A DNA stretch of 64,000 nucleotides from Mangrovicella endophytica (GTDB lineage: Bacteria; Pseudomonadota; Alphaproteobacteria; Rhizobiales; Rhizobiaceae), in contig NZ_PKMZ01000010.1 in assembly GCF_002893625.1 (NCBI RefSeq), forward strand, positions 62,001 through 126,000, given 5' to 3'. A model generated the notes under the pieces. The model worked only from the letters and a program-made list of their open reading frames with translations. It had not been told where the DNA came from and ran no database searches. Positions 41,661-49,524 of this stretch are shown here, piece by piece (positions within the stretch are counted from its first letter, which is position 1; each line of letters begins with the position of its first letter). Position numbers and translations under genes: made by a program.

Positions 41661-42410
41661 ATGCGGCTCCTGCGCGAAGGTCCCGGCTTTGTCGCGACAT
41701 CGGTCGGGCGCTTCCTGTTTCCGCCGGTCTGTCCGGGCTGCCGCGCCGCCATCGATCAGGCGCATGCGGTCTGCGCCGGGTGCTGGAGCGGGCTGAAGTT
41801 CATCGAGCGCCCGTATTGCGAGGTGCTGGGGCTGCCCTTCGCCTATGATCTCGGCCGCGGCTTCCTGTCGGCGGAGGCGATCGCGGAGCCGCCGCCTTTT
41901 GCGCGCCTGCGCGCCGCGGTGCTCTACGAGGATCTGGCGGCTCGGCTCGTCGCTTCGCTGAAGTACAGCGATCGCACCGACCTCGTGCCGCTGATGGCGG
42001 GCTGGATGAGCAGAGCCGGTTCCGAGCTGCTCGCCGAAGCGGACGCCGTGATACCGGTGCCGTTGCACCAGCGACGCCTGTGGCGCCGTCGCTTCAACCA
42101 GTCGGCGGAGCTCGCGCGGCAGATCGCACGCGGGCGCCAGCTACCCTATCTGCCGGGCGTGCTGACGCGCACCAAGGCGACGCGCAGCCAGGTCGGCCTC
42201 GGGCGCCAGGAGCGCGAGGACAATGTGCGCGGCGCCTTCAAGGTTGCCGAGGACCGGCGGCGGCAGATCGCCGGCAAACGGATCGTTCTCGTCGACGACG
42301 TGTTCACCACCGGCGCGACGGTCGCCAGCGCGACACGGGCGCTGCGCCGATCCGGGGCAAGCGAGGTCGATGTTCTGACCTTTGCTAGGGTTGCGGCCGG
42401 AACGTCGTAA
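41661..42410 (+). CDS. comF: ComF family protein (phosphoribosyltransferase-like)
   Basis: ComF proteins couple a small zinc-binding region to a PRTase-like domain; in competent bacteria they assist DNA uptake. Here Cys24, Cys27, Cys38 and Cys41 (CPGC...CAGC) make the N-terminal zinc site and IVLVDDVFTTGAT is the PRPP motif. The 249-residue start at 41661 has GGAGGAAGG upstream; ATG 41646 and GTG 41628 are alternatives. Presence of comF alone does not mean the strain is naturally competent. Confidence 0.88.
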   Translation: MRLLREGPGFVATSVGRFLFPPVCPGCRAAIDQAHAVCAGCWSGLKFIERPYCEVLGLPFAYDLGRGFLSAEAIAEPPPFARLRAAVLYEDLAARLVASLKYSDRTDLVPLMAGWMSRAGSELLAEADAVIPVPLHQRRLWRRRFNQSAELARQIARGRQLPYLPGVLTRTKATRSQVGLGRQEREDNVRGAFKVAEDRRRQIAGKRIVLVDDVFTTGATVASATRALRRSGASEVDVLTFARVAAGTS

Positions 42411-42449
42411 AGCCATATGCTGCAACGGATTGCCACGGATACTGCGAAC

Positions 42450-42707
42450 ATGCCGGACATCATCATCTATACGCGCCAGCTCTGCGGCTATTGCGCACGC
42501 GCCAAGCAGCTCCTGGACAGCAAGGGAGTCTCCTTTGAGGAGCGGGACGCGACGGGTGATCCCGAGCTGCGCCGGGAGATGATCCAGCGCGCCAATGGCC
42601 GCTCGACCTTCCCGCAGATCTTCATCGGCGGTACCCATATCGGCGGCTGCGACGACCTCGTCGCGCTGGATCGGGCCGGCAAGCTCGATCCGATGCTGGC
42701 CGCCTGA
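42450..42707 (+). CDS. grxC: Glutaredoxin 3
   Basis: An 85-residue glutaredoxin using glutathione to reduce disulfides. The active site is C12-G-Y-C15, a variant of the usual CPYC; FPQIFIGGTHIGGCDDL carries the cis-proline and the glutathione-binding residues. Family length supports the ATG at 42450; the frame extends to 42417. It lies between comF and the nitrilase-family gene and probably shares their transcript. Confidence 0.94.
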   Translation: MPDIIIYTRQLCGYCARAKQLLDSKGVSFEERDATGDPELRREMIQRANGRSTFPQIFIGGTHIGGCDDLVALDRAGKLDPMLAA

Positions 42708-42738
42708 TCGCGGCGTTCCGCCACTGGAAACGAGCACC

Positions 42739-43626
42739 ATGACCATCTTCACCGCCGCCGTTCTGCAGATGCGCTCCGGTACAGAGCCGGAGGCAAATGT
42801 CGAGACGCTCGCCGCCATGGTCGCCGACGCGGCCGGTCGGGGGGCGACCTATCTGCAGACGCCGGAGATGACCGGCATGGTGCAGCGCGACCGGGCGGCC
42901 CTGGTGGCGCGGCTGCGGCCGGAGCACGAGGACCTAATCGTCCGGGCGGCATCGGATCTCGCCCGCCGCTACGGCGTGTTCCTTCATATCGGCTCGACTG
43001 CGATCCCGTTGGACGAGGGACGTGTCGCCAACCGCGCCTTCCTGTTCGCTCCGGATGGCGGACGGATCGCCACCTATGACAAGATCCACATGTTCGACGT
43101 CGATCTCGACAAGGGCGAGAGCTGGCGGGAGTCGCGCACCTATTGTCCGGGCGAGGCGGCGGCGCTCGCCGATCTCGCCTTCGAAGACGGTTCGGTGCGG
43201 CTCGGCTTCGCCGTCTGCTACGACATGCGCTTCCCCCAGCTCTTCCGCGAGGAGGCACTGGCGGGCGCCGAGATCCTGACCGCGCCAGCCGCCTTCACGC
43301 GGCAGACCGGCGAGGCGCATTGGCACGTCTTGCTGCGGGCGCGCGCCATCGAGAACGGCGCCTTCGTGATCGCGGCCGCGCAGGGCGGCACGCATGCGGA
43401 CGGACGCGAGACCTATGGCCATTCGTTGATCGTCGATCCCTGGGGCGGCATCATCGCCGAGGTCGATGGTGACGAGCCCGGCATCGCCATCGCCCGCATC
43501 GACACGGCCGAGGTCGCGGCGGCCCGCGCCAAGATTCCCAACCTGAAGAATGCGCGGCCGTTCGATGTCGCAATGCCCGGCACAGCGGCGACGCTGCAGG
43601 CCGGCGAGGCCGAGGCCGCCGAGTGA
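42739..43626 (+). CDS. Carbon-nitrogen hydrolase (Nit family amidase)
   Basis: A 295-residue nitrilase-superfamily enzyme with the Glu-Lys-Cys triad: E43 (TPEMTG), K115 (YDKIHMFD), C160 (AVCYDMRFPQLFR). The family includes Nit1/omega-amidase-type enzymes that hydrolyse deaminated glutathione or alpha-ketoglutaramate; its position just after grxC fits deaminated-glutathione repair, but this is inference. ATG at 42739 is used. Its last four bases overlap the next gene (GTGA). Confidence 0.9.
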   Translation: MTIFTAAVLQMRSGTEPEANVETLAAMVADAAGRGATYLQTPEMTGMVQRDRAALVARLRPEHEDLIVRAASDLARRYGVFLHIGSTAIPLDEGRVANRAFLFAPDGGRIATYDKIHMFDVDLDKGESWRESRTYCPGEAAALADLAFEDGSVRLGFAVCYDMRFPQLFREEALAGAEILTAPAAFTRQTGEAHWHVLLRARAIENGAFVIAAAQGGTHADGRETYGHSLIVDPWGGIIAEVDGDEPGIAIARIDTAEVAAARAKIPNLKNARPFDVAMPGTAATLQAGEAEAAE

Positions 43627-44075
43627 TCACTTTCGCATTGCGTTGCGAGCCCGCCGGCCACGGGTTCGACGGCTGGTTCCGCTCGTCGGCCGACTTCGAG
43701 CGCCAGCAGGATTCGCATCTGGTCGAATGCCCCGTCTGCGGCTCGCATCAGGTTGCCAAGGCGCTGATGGCGCCTGCGGTGTCTACGGCTGTCGCGACCG
43801 CCGTATCCGGCTCCGATAGGCCGCAGGTGCCGGCTTCCTATACCGCCGGCGAGGCGGCGGAGGCCTTTGCCAAGCTGCAGGCGCTCGCCCGCGAGGTGCG
43901 GCAGAAGGCGGATTATGTCGGGCCGCGCTTTGCCGAGGAGGCGCGGCGCATCCACTATGGCGAGAGCGAAGCGCGCCAGATCTATGGCGAGGCGACGCCG
44001 AGCGAGGTCGGCAAGCTTGCGGAGGAGGGGATTGCCGCTCTGCCGCTGCCGCCTCTGCCGGAGGATGCCAATTGA
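43623..44075 (+). CDS. DUF1178 family protein
   Basis: A 150-residue protein whose N-terminal third (ALRCEPAGHGFDGWF, VECPVCGSHQVAKALMAP) makes a zinc-ribbon-like Cys pair cluster and whose C-terminal half is helical with GEAAEAFAKLQAL, IHYGESEARQIYGEAT. DUF1178 proteins are conserved in alphaproteobacteria and have no assigned function. The start is GTG 43623, overlapping the amidase stop by four bases. Confidence 0.9.
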   Translation: MITFALRCEPAGHGFDGWFRSSADFERQQDSHLVECPVCGSHQVAKALMAPAVSTAVATAVSGSDRPQVPASYTAGEAAEAFAKLQALAREVRQKADYVGPRFAEEARRIHYGESEARQIYGEATPSEVGKLAEEGIAALPLPPLPEDAN

Positions 44076-44102
44076 GCATCGCCGGCCGCGGCCGCTGAAC
44101 CC

Positions 44103-44390
44103 ATGGCCAGTGTCTGGCGCAAGGCGCCGTCGCCCTGCATCGGCGTCTGCAAGTTCCGTGATGCCGGCCATTGCGTCGGCTGCCGCATGACCAAGCCGGA
44201 AAAGAAGGCGTTCAAGCGCCTGCGCAAGAAGGAAAAGCGCAAGGCCTTCCTCATCGAGCTGGTGCAGCGGCTGGAGGCGGCCGGCCGCTACGCCTACTGG
44301 TCGCGCATGTATCGGCGCCGTTGCGAGAAGAAGGACGCCGACTGTCCGCTGGACAAGCTCGACGCCCTCAGGGCGTCCGGCAAGATCTGA
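44103..44390 (+). CDS. DUF1289 family protein (copy 1)
   Basis: A 95-residue small basic protein with four cysteines spaced as Cys12, Cys16, Cys24, Cys27 (SPCIGVCKF and HCVGCRMT), the DUF1289 signature of a possible Zn or Fe-S site, then KKEKRKAFLIELVQRLEA and a second Cys pair. Function unknown. It stands 27 bases after the DUF1178 gene. The next gene is a paralogue with the same cysteine spacing. Confidence 0.88.
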   Translation: MASVWRKAPSPCIGVCKFRDAGHCVGCRMTKPEKKAFKRLRKKEKRKAFLIELVQRLEAAGRYAYWSRMYRRRCEKKDADCPLDKLDALRASGKI

Positions 44391-44434
44391 ACGTCTCGGG
44401 CCGCGTCGGCTCGAGGCAGGAAAGGAGAGGCGCC

Positions 44435-44713
44435 ATGAGCGATGTCTGGGCCACCGCGCCGTCGCCCTGCGTCGACGTCTGCAAGTACAAGCGCCAGGGG
44501 CGCTGCGTCGGCTGCACCATGACCAAGGCGGAGAAGGACTCCTATCCGCGCTCCGGCTCGGGCGCGAGCAAGCGCGCCTTCTTCGAGACGCTGATCGCCC
44601 GAATGGCCGAGCACAAGAACCCGGCCTTCTGGGCGATGGCCTACCGTCGCAAATGCGAGAAGGAAGGCGTGCCGTGCCCGATCGAAGAGGCAGCGGCGGC
44701 GAGCGAAGATTGA
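44435..44713 (+). CDS. DUF1289 family protein (copy 2)
   Basis: A 92-residue paralogue of the preceding gene: SPCVDVCKYKRQGRCVGCTMT has the same cysteine positions (12, 16, 24, 27). The C-terminal parts diverge more. A strong Shine-Dalgarno (GGAAAGGAG) precedes the ATG at 44435. Tandem DUF1289 copies point to an old duplication; both copies look intact. Function unknown. Confidence 0.88.
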   Translation: MSDVWATAPSPCVDVCKYKRQGRCVGCTMTKAEKDSYPRSGSGASKRAFFETLIARMAEHKNPAFWAMAYRRKCEKEGVPCPIEEAAAASED

Positions 44714-44930
44714 GTTCTGCGCCGTTTCGCTCTGGCCGCAGCTGCGGAGGTAGGCCAACGCTGCCGCGAGCCTCCACCGCATGGTGTGGTGCAACGTCCC
44801 GGCTGAGCGTTCGCCCGTTGATCCTGCCGTGACCGGCCTTTAAACCGGCGCACCGCCAACGGCGATCCTGTGCTCCCGCAGGAGTCGCCGGCAAGCCGTT
44901 CCGGCACGATCCCCGATTTCGCGAGCCCCA

Positions 44931-45629
44931 ATGCGCCGCTTCTTCGTACCCATTCTCGCCGGCGCGAGCCTGCGCGACCGGCTGATCGCCTGCCTTGGCG
45001 GTCTTGTCGGCGTCGCCATCACCAGCTTCGTCAGCCTGCTCGCGCTCGGCGGCACCCATGCGGCGGCGGCATTGCCGCTGCTGGTGGCTCCGATGGGCGC
45101 CTCGGCCGTGCTGGTCTTTGCGGTGCCGGCGAGTCCCTTGGCGCAGCCCTGGCCGGTGATCGGCGGCAATGTCATCTCGGCCCTGGTTGGAGTCCTCGCC
45201 GTGCATCTGGTGCCGGTGCCGCATCTGGCCGCCGGGCTGGCCGTGGGCGGCGCCATCCTCGCCATGTCGGTCCTGCGCTGCCTGCATCCGCCGGGCGGTG
45301 CCGCGGCGCTGACAGCGGTGATCGGTGGCCCGGCGATCCTGTCGGCCGGCTACACCTTTCCATTCGTCCCCGTGGCGGTGAATGCGGTGCTGCTGACGCT
45401 GGCGGGCCTCGCCTTCCACCGCTTCTCCGGCCACTCCTATCCGCACCGACCGGTGCCGGTCGCCGGTCACGCGGTCCCCGCACCGGTCGGCGTGCCGCAT
45501 CCGGAGGACATCGACCGCGCGCTCGACGATCTCGGAGAAACTTTCGACGTGTCCCGCGAGGATCTCGAACTTCTGTTCAGGCGGGTCGAGCATCATGCCG
45601 AGCAGCGGCGGCTGCAGGAGAGGCGCTAG
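44931..45629 (+). CDS. HPP-family membrane protein
   Basis: The protein has 232 residues. The first 160 form about four helices with the HPP motif LHPPGGAAALTAV; the last 50 are a soluble helical tail (ALDDLGETFDVSREDLELLF). HPP proteins are small integral membrane proteins, some tied to nitrite transport, most uncharacterised. It follows a 217-base gap with no gene after the DUF1289 pair. Its stop overlaps the histidine kinase stop by four bases (convergent). Confidence 0.82.
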   Translation: MRRFFVPILAGASLRDRLIACLGGLVGVAITSFVSLLALGGTHAAAALPLLVAPMGASAVLVFAVPASPLAQPWPVIGGNVISALVGVLAVHLVPVPHLAAGLAVGGAILAMSVLRCLHPPGGAAALTAVIGGPAILSAGYTFPFVPVAVNAVLLTLAGLAFHRFSGHSYPHRPVPVAGHAVPAPVGVPHPEDIDRALDDLGETFDVSREDLELLFRRVEHHAEQRRLQERR

Positions 45630-47059
45630 AGAATTTCGGAGCCCGACAGCTTGGTTTCGTCCGGGGACGAGGGGGCCAGACTGAAGATCAGTCGAAACGC
45701 TGCGCCGCTCAGTGTGGGCTCCAGGCTGAAGCTCCCTCTCATACGCCGCATGGCCGTTTCACATATCGAAAGTCCGAGCCCGCTTCCGGAGCGAGCATCG
45801 TCGTTGCCACGAACGAAGCGGGCGAAGCCCGAACGGGGAAACCGCTGTGGCAGCCCCGGACCCGTATCGGCAAATAGAAGCGTTCCGTCGTTGAAGATGG
45901 AGACCTTCACCAGGCTGCCGACTGGCGTGTGCTTGCGGACGTTGTCCAGGAGATTTCGCAGGATCAGCGCGATCAATGTCGGATTGCCGATGATCTGGAC
46001 GGGTGAGTCCAGCCCGTCCGCCTCGAGCAGCCATCCGGCGGACACGAGCCGCGGGGCCGCCTCCTGCAGGACCTGGGCCACCGTCTCGCCGAGATGAAGC
46101 GATTGCAGGGAAAAGGCCGTGCTGCCGTCCAGCCTGGCGATTTGCAGCAACTGCTCGATCAGGCGGGCCATCGCATCGATGTCTTGCATGGCCGCATCCC
46201 GGTCCGGATCGGATGCAAGGCTCTCCAGCCGCAGCCTGAGATCGGCAAGCGGCGTCCTCAGCTCATGCGCGGCATGGATGGAGAAATCGCGTTGGGCGAC
46301 CGCACCCGCCCTGATGCTGTCCAAGGCATGGTTGACGGCGGCAATCAACGGCTGGACCTCCGCAGGTGCCGATGAGCCGGCGAGCCGCTGATGCCCCAGA
46401 TTGTCGAAGGTGATTCGCTCCGCCTGCGCAGCCACGCGCCGAAGCCCGCGCAGACTGACGCGAACGATGCTCACCGCCGTGATCACCACGACGATGAGCA
46501 TGATCAGCGCTGCCCATCCCAGCTCTTCGAGAGATTGGGCAAAGAACGTGTTGGCTAGAGCGGCGACATCCGAACGCGATCGTGCCAGCCGGAGCCATAC
46601 TCCGAACTCCGGCACGTAGAGTTCAGCGATCAGGACCGGTCCGGTGCCATCGAGCGTCGCTCCGCTTAAGAGAACAGGTTCCGGCTCCGCTGATCGGGGC
46701 CGTCCGGCCGGAGCGTTGGCGGCGGAGCGATCCAGCACTGTCCCCGCGGCATCCATGACGGTGTAGCCGTAGACGGGCCGGGTGCCCGACAGCAGTCCCG
46801 TATAAGGCGGGTCGATCTCTGACGACGGCTGGAGCGGGGGGGCGAACACGACAGTGCCGTCAGGATTGCGCCGAAGCGATCCCGCCCATTCCTCGATTTG
46901 AGCGGACAGCCCGCGTTCTTCTATGTCGAATTGGCCGCGCGTGAACTCCATAGACAGGATCATGCCGGTGCCGATCAAGGTCAGCGCGGACATCACGGTC
47001 ACGACGACCGCCAGCCGCACATCGAGACGATAGGACCGTCTCAAGATAGGGTCTCGCAC
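45626..47059 (-). CDS. Two-component sensor histidine kinase
   Basis: A 477-residue membrane kinase with two transmembrane segments (about 15-37 and 181-201) flanking a periplasmic sensor region of about 140 residues, then a HAMP-like linker, the phosphoacceptor H265 in HAAHELRTPL, and an ATPase with NLLDNVRKHTP, DTGPGLP and GSGLGLS. It partners the response regulator whose end overlaps its start by 19 bases. The periplasmic domain has no recognisable ligand motif; the signal is unknown. The resemblance is to TctE/QseC-type kinases. Confidence 0.92.
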   Translation of the reverse strand: MRDPILRRSYRLDVRLAVVVTVMSALTLIGTGMILSMEFTRGQFDIEERGLSAQIEEWAGSLRRNPDGTVVFAPPLQPSSEIDPPYTGLLSGTRPVYGYTVMDAAGTVLDRSAANAPAGRPRSAEPEPVLLSGATLDGTGPVLIAELYVPEFGVWLRLARSRSDVAALANTFFAQSLEELGWAALIMLIVVVITAVSIVRVSLRGLRRVAAQAERITFDNLGHQRLAGSSAPAEVQPLIAAVNHALDSIRAGAVAQRDFSIHAAHELRTPLADLRLRLESLASDPDRDAAMQDIDAMARLIEQLLQIARLDGSTAFSLQSLHLGETVAQVLQEAAPRLVSAGWLLEADGLDSPVQIIGNPTLIALILRNLLDNVRKHTPVGSLVKVSIFNDGTLLFADTGPGLPQRFPRSGFARFVRGNDDARSGSGLGLSICETAMRRMRGSFSLEPTLSGAAFRLIFSLAPSSPDETKLSGSEIL

Positions 47060-47721
47060 AGGATGTAGCCGAGGCCCCGCAGCGCCTTGACCTCGACTGT
47101 CGCCCCAGCCTCCGAGAGCTTCTTACGAAGTCGATGAACCAGCGTCTCGATCGCGTTGTCCGACCAGTCCTCGTGAAGCGCATAGAGATGTTCGCCCAGC
47201 ATGCGCTTCGGCGTTACGCGCTCGCCGGCACGGATCAACTTGTCGAGCGCCGCATGCTCCTGAGCGGTCAGCCTCACCTCGCGGTCGGCCACCGTCAGGC
47301 TCATGTTATGAGGGTCGTAGAGGAGATTTCCCAGACGAAACTCGGTCGCCGTGATCTCCGCGGAGCGTCGGCGCAGCGCCCTCAGCCGTGCCAGCAACTC
47401 TTCGGTTGCAAACGGCTTGACGAGATAATCGTCGGCCCCCGCATCCAGTCCAGCCACCCGGTCCCCGATCTCGTCCCGCGCTGTGAGCATCAAGGTGGGC
47501 GTCCGCAGACCGGCGGCGCGAGCCGACCTGACGAGCGCCCGCCCATCGCCATCGTCGAGCATGACGTCCACGATGCAGAGGTCGTATGCTGCTATCTTCC
47601 ACGCCGCCCCGGCGTCGGCGACCGTTGCGAACACATCGACCGCATGGCCGGCCTCGGTCAGCCGCCGCGACAGGCTCTCGGACAGCAAGCGATCATTCTC
47701 GACGACCAGGATCCGCATCAC
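47041..47721 (-). CDS. OmpR-family response regulator
   Basis: Receiver domain with E9/D10, phosphoacceptor D52 in LCIVDVMLDDGDG and the conserved Lys of LVKPFATEELL, then a winged-helix DNA-binding domain (LRKKLSEAGATVEVKALRGLGYI). 226 residues, normal for the family. It faces away from the PAP2 gene across 351 bases. It is probably the transcription factor acting on that gap (see direct repeat at 48032), which is inference. Confidence 0.93.
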   Translation of the reverse strand: MMRILVVENDRLLSESLSRRLTEAGHAVDVFATVADAGAAWKIAAYDLCIVDVMLDDGDGRALVRSARAAGLRTPTLMLTARDEIGDRVAGLDAGADDYLVKPFATEELLARLRALRRRSAEITATEFRLGNLLYDPHNMSLTVADREVRLTAQEHAALDKLIRAGERVTPKRMLGEHLYALHEDWSDNAIETLVHRLRKKLSEAGATVEVKALRGLGYILCETLS

Positions 47722-48031
47722 CGCTCTCCATCACCTGACCTCGGCTGGTCGACATGAAGCTCACTCTGCTGACGGGTCGTTCTCTTACGGCTGTGCGTAT
47801 GTCGGCGACGTTGCGGGCGCTTTCAGGTTGATGGTGTCCACCCTTTCGAGCGCCGCTGGCCTTGTGACGGTCCTCTCATCCGGAGCCTGCTCGATCAATC
47901 TCTGGATGAGGGTTCAAGGCAAATAGGCGGCATGCTGCCGCCCGGCGGCGCTACCGACAAGGGCGGGCGTCATCAGCGCCGCGAGCGCCGGGTTGAACTC
48001 ATCGAGCGAACGCCACCGCTCGGAGCCTCAG

Positions 48032-48052
48032 TCTGCAAGTTTTCTGCAAGTT
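48032..48052. promoter_or_regulatory. Direct repeat, candidate response-regulator binding site
   Basis: TCTGCAAGTT occurs at 48032-48041 and again at 48043-48052, a period of 11 bases, about one helical turn, as used by OmpR/PhoB-type dimers. It lies 20 bases before the PAP2 start, opposite an OmpR-family regulator gene. Its function is not shown. Confidence 0.45.
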
Positions 48053-48072
48053 AGCCAGCGCATGCGCCGGCT
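48053..48072. promoter_or_regulatory. Near-perfect palindrome directly before the PAP2 start
   Basis: AGCCAGCGCATGCGCCGGCT reads almost the same on both strands (nine of ten pairs match). It occupies the position where a ribosome-binding site would be, so it may be an operator or an RNA hairpin masking initiation. Confidence 0.35.
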
Positions 48073-48774
48073 ATGAGCACAATCCTAGCCAATCCCGCCT
48101 CATCTGGCGCGAGATCGAACCATCCGATCATCGCGTTCTCATTCGCGATTCTCGTGACCAGCGCGTTTTTCTGGTTCTTTCCAGACGTGGACTTGGTGGT
48201 CAGCCGCTGGTTTTTCAGCACCAGTGACGGCTTCAACCTGTCGAGCGATGCAAACCTGCAATGGCTCCGCAAGAGCTCGCCCTGGGTCATCACCGGCGTG
48301 GTCGCCTTTATCCTGGCCGGCATGCTCCGCGCGGCCATCGACGGCACCTTGGCCTGGTACCGCCTGCGAAAGCCCATCTGGCTGCTGTCTGGACTGGCCC
48401 TCGGTCCGGGCCTGCTCGTGAACGGCCTCCTGAAGGAACACTGGGGCCGACCGCGACCCATCCACCTCAATGTCTTCGGAGGCGACGCAGAACACCAGAT
48501 GGTTTGGGTGATCAGCGATTGGTGCGATCGGAACTGTTCATTTGTCAGCGGAGAGGCTGCCTCGTCGGCCTGGCTCGTCGCCGCGGCCCTCGTGACCCCC
48601 AAGCCCGTGAGGCTGGCTGCAACAGCCACGGCCCTTGTCTATGCCGGATCGCTATCGCTGAACCGGATCGCCTTCGGCGGACACTTCCTGTCGGATGTCG
48701 TCCTCTCCTGGCTCATTTGTGGGCTGGTGTTTGCCGTTCTTCATCGCGTCATCGTCGAGCGGCAAGAAGGCTGA
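48073..48774 (+). CDS. PAP2-family membrane phosphatase
   Basis: Integral membrane phosphatase, 233 residues, about five helices. The three PAP2 motifs are visible: K121-x6-R128-P (KEHWGRPRP), a middle motif SFVSGE (158-161) and NR-x5-H-x3-D (R198, H204, D208). In the middle motif the usual SGH has Glu161 in place of the catalytic His, a change worth checking. Members dephosphorylate lipid substrates such as undecaprenyl diphosphate or lipid A 1-phosphate. The gene faces the two-component system, which suggests membrane-stress control by inference. Confidence 0.88.
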   Translation: MSTILANPASSGARSNHPIIAFSFAILVTSAFFWFFPDVDLVVSRWFFSTSDGFNLSSDANLQWLRKSSPWVITGVVAFILAGMLRAAIDGTLAWYRLRKPIWLLSGLALGPGLLVNGLLKEHWGRPRPIHLNVFGGDAEHQMVWVISDWCDRNCSFVSGEAASSAWLVAAALVTPKPVRLAATATALVYAGSLSLNRIAFGGHFLSDVVLSWLICGLVFAVLHRVIVERQEG

Positions 48775-48882
48775 CCGGCTGCGGCTGCCATAATGGCCGC
48801 TGCGGGGAAGGTCGGCCGGACTCCTCTGTTTCCAACGACGGTCCGGCTGCCGGGTAAACTGCCGCCCACCCGGCACGAAAAA

Positions 48883-48913
48883 AAAGCCCGCCGGATCCGA
48901 TCCGACGGGCTTT
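48883..48913 (-). terminator. Rho-independent terminator of dps
   Basis: AAAGCCCG pairs with CGGGCTTT, then a mismatch and a five-pair inner stem CGGAT/ATCCG with loop CCG. On the minus strand it is followed by a run of T (from the eight A at 48878-48885). It lies 26 bases past the dps stop. Confidence 0.8.
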
Positions 48914-48938
48914 CCTGCATGCTCGACCGTTGATGCGA

Positions 48939-49430
48939 TCAGGCGGTGGTCTTCAGATGCGCGCGCAGCATCCAGGCGAACTTGTCGTGCACCTCAATGC
49001 GGGCGGTGGCGAGGTCGTTGGTCGCCCAGTCGCCATGCTCCTCGGCGACCTCGGCCAGCGCCGAGACGGTGGAGGAGAGCGTCTCCTGGTCGGCGAGCAT
49101 GACCGCGATCATCTCCTTGGCATCGGCGCGACCGTCATGCTCCTCGATCGCGCTGCGCTCCAGGAACACGGAATAGCGGCCCTCGGCATGAACGTCGAAC
49201 TGCTTGATGCGCTCGGCGAGGATGTCCTGACCCTCGAAGTGGTCCTCGTAAATCTTCTGGAACAGCTCATGCAGCGGGCCGAAGGCCATGCCGGTAACGT
49301 TCCAGTGGAAGTTCTGCGCCTTCATGGTGACGACCGAGGTCTCCGCCAAAGCCTGCGTCAGGCCCTCGACGATCTGTTCCTTGGCCGTCGGTTCGATCTT
49401 GGCTGCGACCAGTCCCATCACGCTCTCCAT
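48939..49430 (-). CDS. dps: Dps-family iron-storage/DNA-protecting ferritin
   Basis: Oxidises and stores iron inside a dodecamer, guarding DNA against iron and peroxide. The 163-residue protein has the intersubunit ferroxidase ligands H42 (NFHWNV), H54, D69 and E73 (EGQDILAER) with the exact family spacing. The DNA-binding Lys-rich N-terminus is short. Start M1 at 49430 is used; M5 at 49418 is possible. Two Irr-type boxes lie upstream (49458-49474 and 49506-49524), so iron control is likely. Confidence 0.95.
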   Translation of the reverse strand: MESVMGLVAAKIEPTAKEQIVEGLTQALAETSVVTMKAQNFHWNVTGMAFGPLHELFQKIYEDHFEGQDILAERIKQFDVHAEGRYSVFLERSAIEEHDGRADAKEMIAVMLADQETLSSTVSALAEVAEEHGDWATNDLATARIEVHDKFAWMLRAHLKTTA

Positions 49431-49457
49431 GTCTTCGGCCAGCGGCCGACATTGCTG

Positions 49458-49474
49458 TTTAGAATGACTCCAAA
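49458..49474 (-). promoter_or_regulatory. Irr-type iron box 1 upstream of dps
   Basis: TTTAGAATGACTCCAAA fits the Irr (ICE) consensus TTTRGAAYNRTTCYAAA with one mismatch. It ends 28 bases before the dps ATG and overlaps a possible -10 (TAGTTT on the minus strand). Confidence 0.6.
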
Positions 49475-49505
49475 CTAACCATGCGGCAGGCCATAATCAA
49501 GTACT

Positions 49506-49524
49506 GTTTGGAATGATTCCAAAC
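49506..49524 (-). promoter_or_regulatory. Irr-type iron box 2 upstream of dps
   Basis: GTTTGGAATGATTCCAAAC is a perfect 9-1-9 palindrome and its core matches the Irr consensus TTTRGAAYNRTTCYAAA exactly. It begins at the stop codon of the unknown gene upstream. Confidence 0.7.

Larger units (their letters stand above)
47722..48072. other. 351-base divergent gap between response regulator and PAP2 genes
   Basis: No gene is seen. The right end holds an 11-base-period direct repeat (48032-48052) and directly after it a nearly perfect 20-base palindrome (48053-48072) that ends at the ATG of the PAP2 gene. No Shine-Dalgarno is visible in front of that ATG. Confidence 0.6.
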
